A stretch of 64,000 nucleotides of DNA, taken from Trematomus loennbergii (Eukaryota > Chordata > Actinopteri > Perciformes > Nototheniidae). The notes beneath the pieces were generated by a model, which searched no databases, had not been told where the DNA came from, and was given only the letters and a program-made list of their open reading frames with translations. Both the position numbers and the translations under genes were made by a program. Each line of letters starts with the position of its first letter. Position 1 is the first letter of the stretch. Below are positions 61,423 to 64,000 of the stretch, one piece after another. The stretch lies in NCBI GenBank assembly GCA_012861695.1, contig JAAOOA010000033.1, forward strand, positions 12,866,434 to 12,930,433, read 5' to 3'.

Positions 61423-62349
61423 AGTGATGTTACGTATTGCGCCGAGGCTTCGGAGCGTGTGTCGAGTAATCCCCGAAGCTTTTTGTGAAGCTTGTATCGA
61501 GGCTTGTATCGTTTTGGGCCAGTGACGTCACCGATGACAAACGAAGCCTCGCTGCCCCTCAATACCACGTGACTGCTTCAGAAAGTGCTTTAGATCGGTT
61601 GAACCACAACGCTCATAATACCCATGGATGTATAATAAGAACGATATTACCCCTCCGGTACCCGGGCCCGGTGACACGATGGAATTAAGAGAGCTCAGAC
61701 CCTCACTTATATAGAGGTCGGAACATGTCATAAGTATAAATAAATAAAAGCATAAATAAAAGTAGGAATAAAAACATCAATAAATAAATAAATACAGGAA
61801 TAAATAGGATGCAGTGTTTTCGGTCAGAATCAGTGTGTCTGCTGTGGCTCAGCTGGAAAGCAGTTGACTCAACCGCAGGGTCCCTGGTTCAACGACTGGT
61901 CAATACGTATTTTTGTTTGTTTATAAAAGCTACAGCTAAATTAGATAATGTAGTTAATAAATGTATTCTTTGATATGGTTTAGCCTTTCTCAGGCTACAA
62001 CATGGTTAAGTTTACGAATATTATTAAGGAATACAAATCCCTCTTTGCAATGTTTACCAGCTCTTTTGGCTTTTCAATCACAATCATTAAACTGGAATAA
62101 ATACAATATTGTTAACATGAAAATATGATTTATGTTCGTTGTTTAGAGTTATTCTGAGGCTTTACTCATTGGGAACTCGGTATGAGATACAGCACACTAT
62201 TGAGATGTCCAATCTGCCTGTTTTACACACACCAACAGGGGGGTTTGTGTTCAAATTGGTTCAAATGAAGCCTCATGAGATGAACCCTTTTGCGAACCAA
62301 TTGGCTGGAAAGCTTCAAAGCTTCATAAGGCTTCATCTCGCCATCACTA
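61423..62349. mobile_element. hAT-type element with perfect 8 bp duplication (927 bp)
   Basis: Termini TAGTGATG and CATCACTA are flanked on both sides by CTAAAGAC (61415-61422, 62350-62357), an exact 8 bp duplication and so a relatively recent insertion. Subterminal GAAGCTT/AAGCTTC and GAGGCTTCG words repeat in both orientations. The core contains a TAAATAAA-rich tract, a tRNA-like sequence and the CCATGGATGTATAATAAGAA motif. No transposase. Confidence 0.9.
61851..61906 (+). mobile_element. tRNA-like (SINE head) sequence inside the hAT element
   Basis: TGGCTCAGCTGG matches a polymerase III A box and GGTTCAACGAC an imperfect B box. The sequence does not fold into an intact tRNA by eye and has no LINE-type tail, so it is a SINE head relic rather than a tRNA gene. 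Confidence 0.45.
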
Positions 62350-62357
62350 CTAAAGAC

Positions 62358-64000
62358 CAGCGTTACTGTCTGCCATTATCTGCTAAAATGGGGCGCATTA
62401 AGTCATGGAAGAAGTCAGAGTGTCCTGGTGTGCTGTTCTATACCTCTTTTAAACCCTAAAGAATGGGCGTGGTCATACCCTGATTGGCCGAGAGGGGAAA
62501 TGCACCCAGCTGCTCTTGATTCTTAATTAGGAGCCACCAGGTGATCTGAATAACCTCCAGTCAACTCAGGGGACTTGTGATGCTCAGCTAAAATGAAATG
62601 GGTAATGGAAAATGTCAACAATTTCCTAAGAATGAGGGACTGCCACACAATATGCAAGTCATATGGGATGTGTCAGGGTGTGTGTATGTGGTTATGTTTA
62701 AGCTCTAACTAGTTGCTTCTTTTTCAAATGCAGATTTGTAACATTATCAAAAGCTGCATTCATGTTTGAAAAAACTGTCCTCGCTGTTCTTAGTGATAAA
62801 ATGTTCTTAACCCTCATCTGATCTTCATTTGTCACCTGATCCTGTTTTCTATTCAATGGTTGTTTATTTATTTCCTGCAGAATGTTTGTGTTGGTATCAG
62901 AAATGAGATAGGGTAGTTTTAAGTTGTAGTTAAGGTGAATTATCCATCTCCTTTCTCAGTGTTCCTTAGCTGTGATGTATAGTAGACAAGCTAGACATAC
63001 TTCACCAACTTTGTTCCACAGAGCAGGTGGATTTCAGATTGTTTAATTGGAAAGTGAAGAAGGGGAAATGAAACAGGGTGAAAATCAAAAGGATCTGTCC
63101 GTGCTTGTCAGCTCCCAGACTGAGTTATTACCCCGAAGCTACTACAGATTTTTTAAAAACACTTCACTGTCCAGGCCTGAAAATCAAACCTATTCATCCT
63201 TCTGTGTGAATACACTTGGCATTTGATAAATATAACTGATGGTGTGATTCATAAAGTCCAAGCTTATTAAAAACACTGTGCCGCATCGATTGATTTATTG
63301 CCAAAGGACTTGAGTGTTCCTGTTAGAAGCTGCCAAGTTCTACAAAAGCAGAAAATCAGTGTGCCTAAAATTGGCCATAATGGTTTCCTGTCTTTGATTT
63401 TTCCATGTATTGTCATTGTAATACTGCCAGATTGATTCAAGAGAAGATCTGCTTCCTGCAGCTCAAATCATTTGCCTCACAATGTCTTGCCAATGCAGTA
63501 CAAGTTGTAATGCTGTCTTCTCTTCGCCATATCTCCATTTTAAAACCAACTTGAAATAGTTTATGAGCGGTTGTCTTTTTACGGTGGTAATATTATTTTT
63601 ACTTTTTTTTTTTACACAGCCCTATTGGAAAATTCCAACTTCTGATTCTAATAAAGTCAACAATTCTGTACATTTGTACAATACTTTTGGTCTAACTCTT
63701 GTTTGAAATCATGCTAATTTATCATCATTGATTTTTTGAATGCAGACCTGTTGCTATCATTGTTGCTTTAGCCGCTTTCACTCGCATTGATGGGATGGAA
63801 AGGGTTTATCAGATCTCAGTCTTAAATTAAAACTTTAAGATGGATTGATTAAACCGGAATTTATGAACATAATTATTTCTTATATGGTGTTGCATTTTTT
63901 CTGAATTAGCAGGTTGAGCTATGTGATGATGAATTATTGGTAAAAATAAACATTTAAAAGATATAGTTTCCAAACACATTCTTAGTTAAGCAGTACTTTG
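62358..64000. other. Unique non-coding DNA
   Basis: AT-rich intron-like sequence to the window end; nothing recognised. Confidence 0.5.

Noticed and set aside
61851..61906. Possible functional tRNA gene
   Set aside because: Only A and B box similarity. No full cloverleaf was apparent, and it lies inside a hAT element.
62139..62459. 106-codon plus-strand frame
   Set aside because: It crosses the right terminus and target duplication of the hAT element at 62349, so it cannot be an original gene.

Overview
The window looks like a transposon-rich, gene-poor stretch of a ray-finned (teleost) fish genome. The evidence is the set of tRNA-headed SINEs ending in the teleost-type tail GCTTTGGATAAAAGCGTC, several LINE 3' tails with short pentamer ends, long CA/GT microsatellites, AT-rich unique sequence, and many short inverted-repeat DNA transposons. 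No complete protein-coding gene of normal length is visible, and no rRNA, CRISPR or bacterial feature is present.

Left end (1-4.5 kb): a minus-strand spliced transcription unit has five candidate exons between 3720 and 1353, each bounded by good splice signals. Its reading frame is ambiguous and probably broken. Its introns and flanks hold a TTAA-flanked MITE (2104-2484), a hAT element (514-1037) and a palindromic ACCAGC mosaic (3806-4214). From 4.5 to 8 kb there is mostly unique sequence.

8-15.5 kb: a block of inverted-repeat elements (9097-10089, 10366-13098, 14804-15470) shares short internal modules. A weak candidate first coding exon lies at 14119-14137. From 15.5 to 21.8 kb there is mainly unique, intron-like DNA with one clean hAT element (16871-17369).

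The main discovery is a family of large (3.1-4.3 kb) non-coding elements with terminal inverted repeats of about 0.5-0.7 kb. Three full copies are present: 21895-26181, 34630-37976 and 54091-57162. Each is flanked by a 7-8 bp target duplication, and an older remnant lies near 380-1115. The copies have been invaded by other elements, including a solo LTR with a 4 bp duplication (25154-25786), a TTAA MITE, a SINE and LINE ends. Two different outer segments are attached to the same inner sequence.

Other mobile DNA between 29 and 53 kb includes a hAT relic with a short transposase-like N-terminal exon (29509-31055) and a pair of MITEs with 3 bp xCG duplications. It also includes TTA/TAA-flanked Harbinger-like elements (42791-43379; 46393-48237 with a nested hAT), a piggyBac-like CCCT...AGGG element in TTAA (52226-52947), and a strange element packed with ACTAGT hexamers (43420-44930, partial copy 48908-49210). 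The right end (57-62.5 kb) carries further inverted-repeat elements, including a hAT copy with a perfect 8 bp duplication (61423-62349). Most of the remainder reads as unique non-coding DNA.
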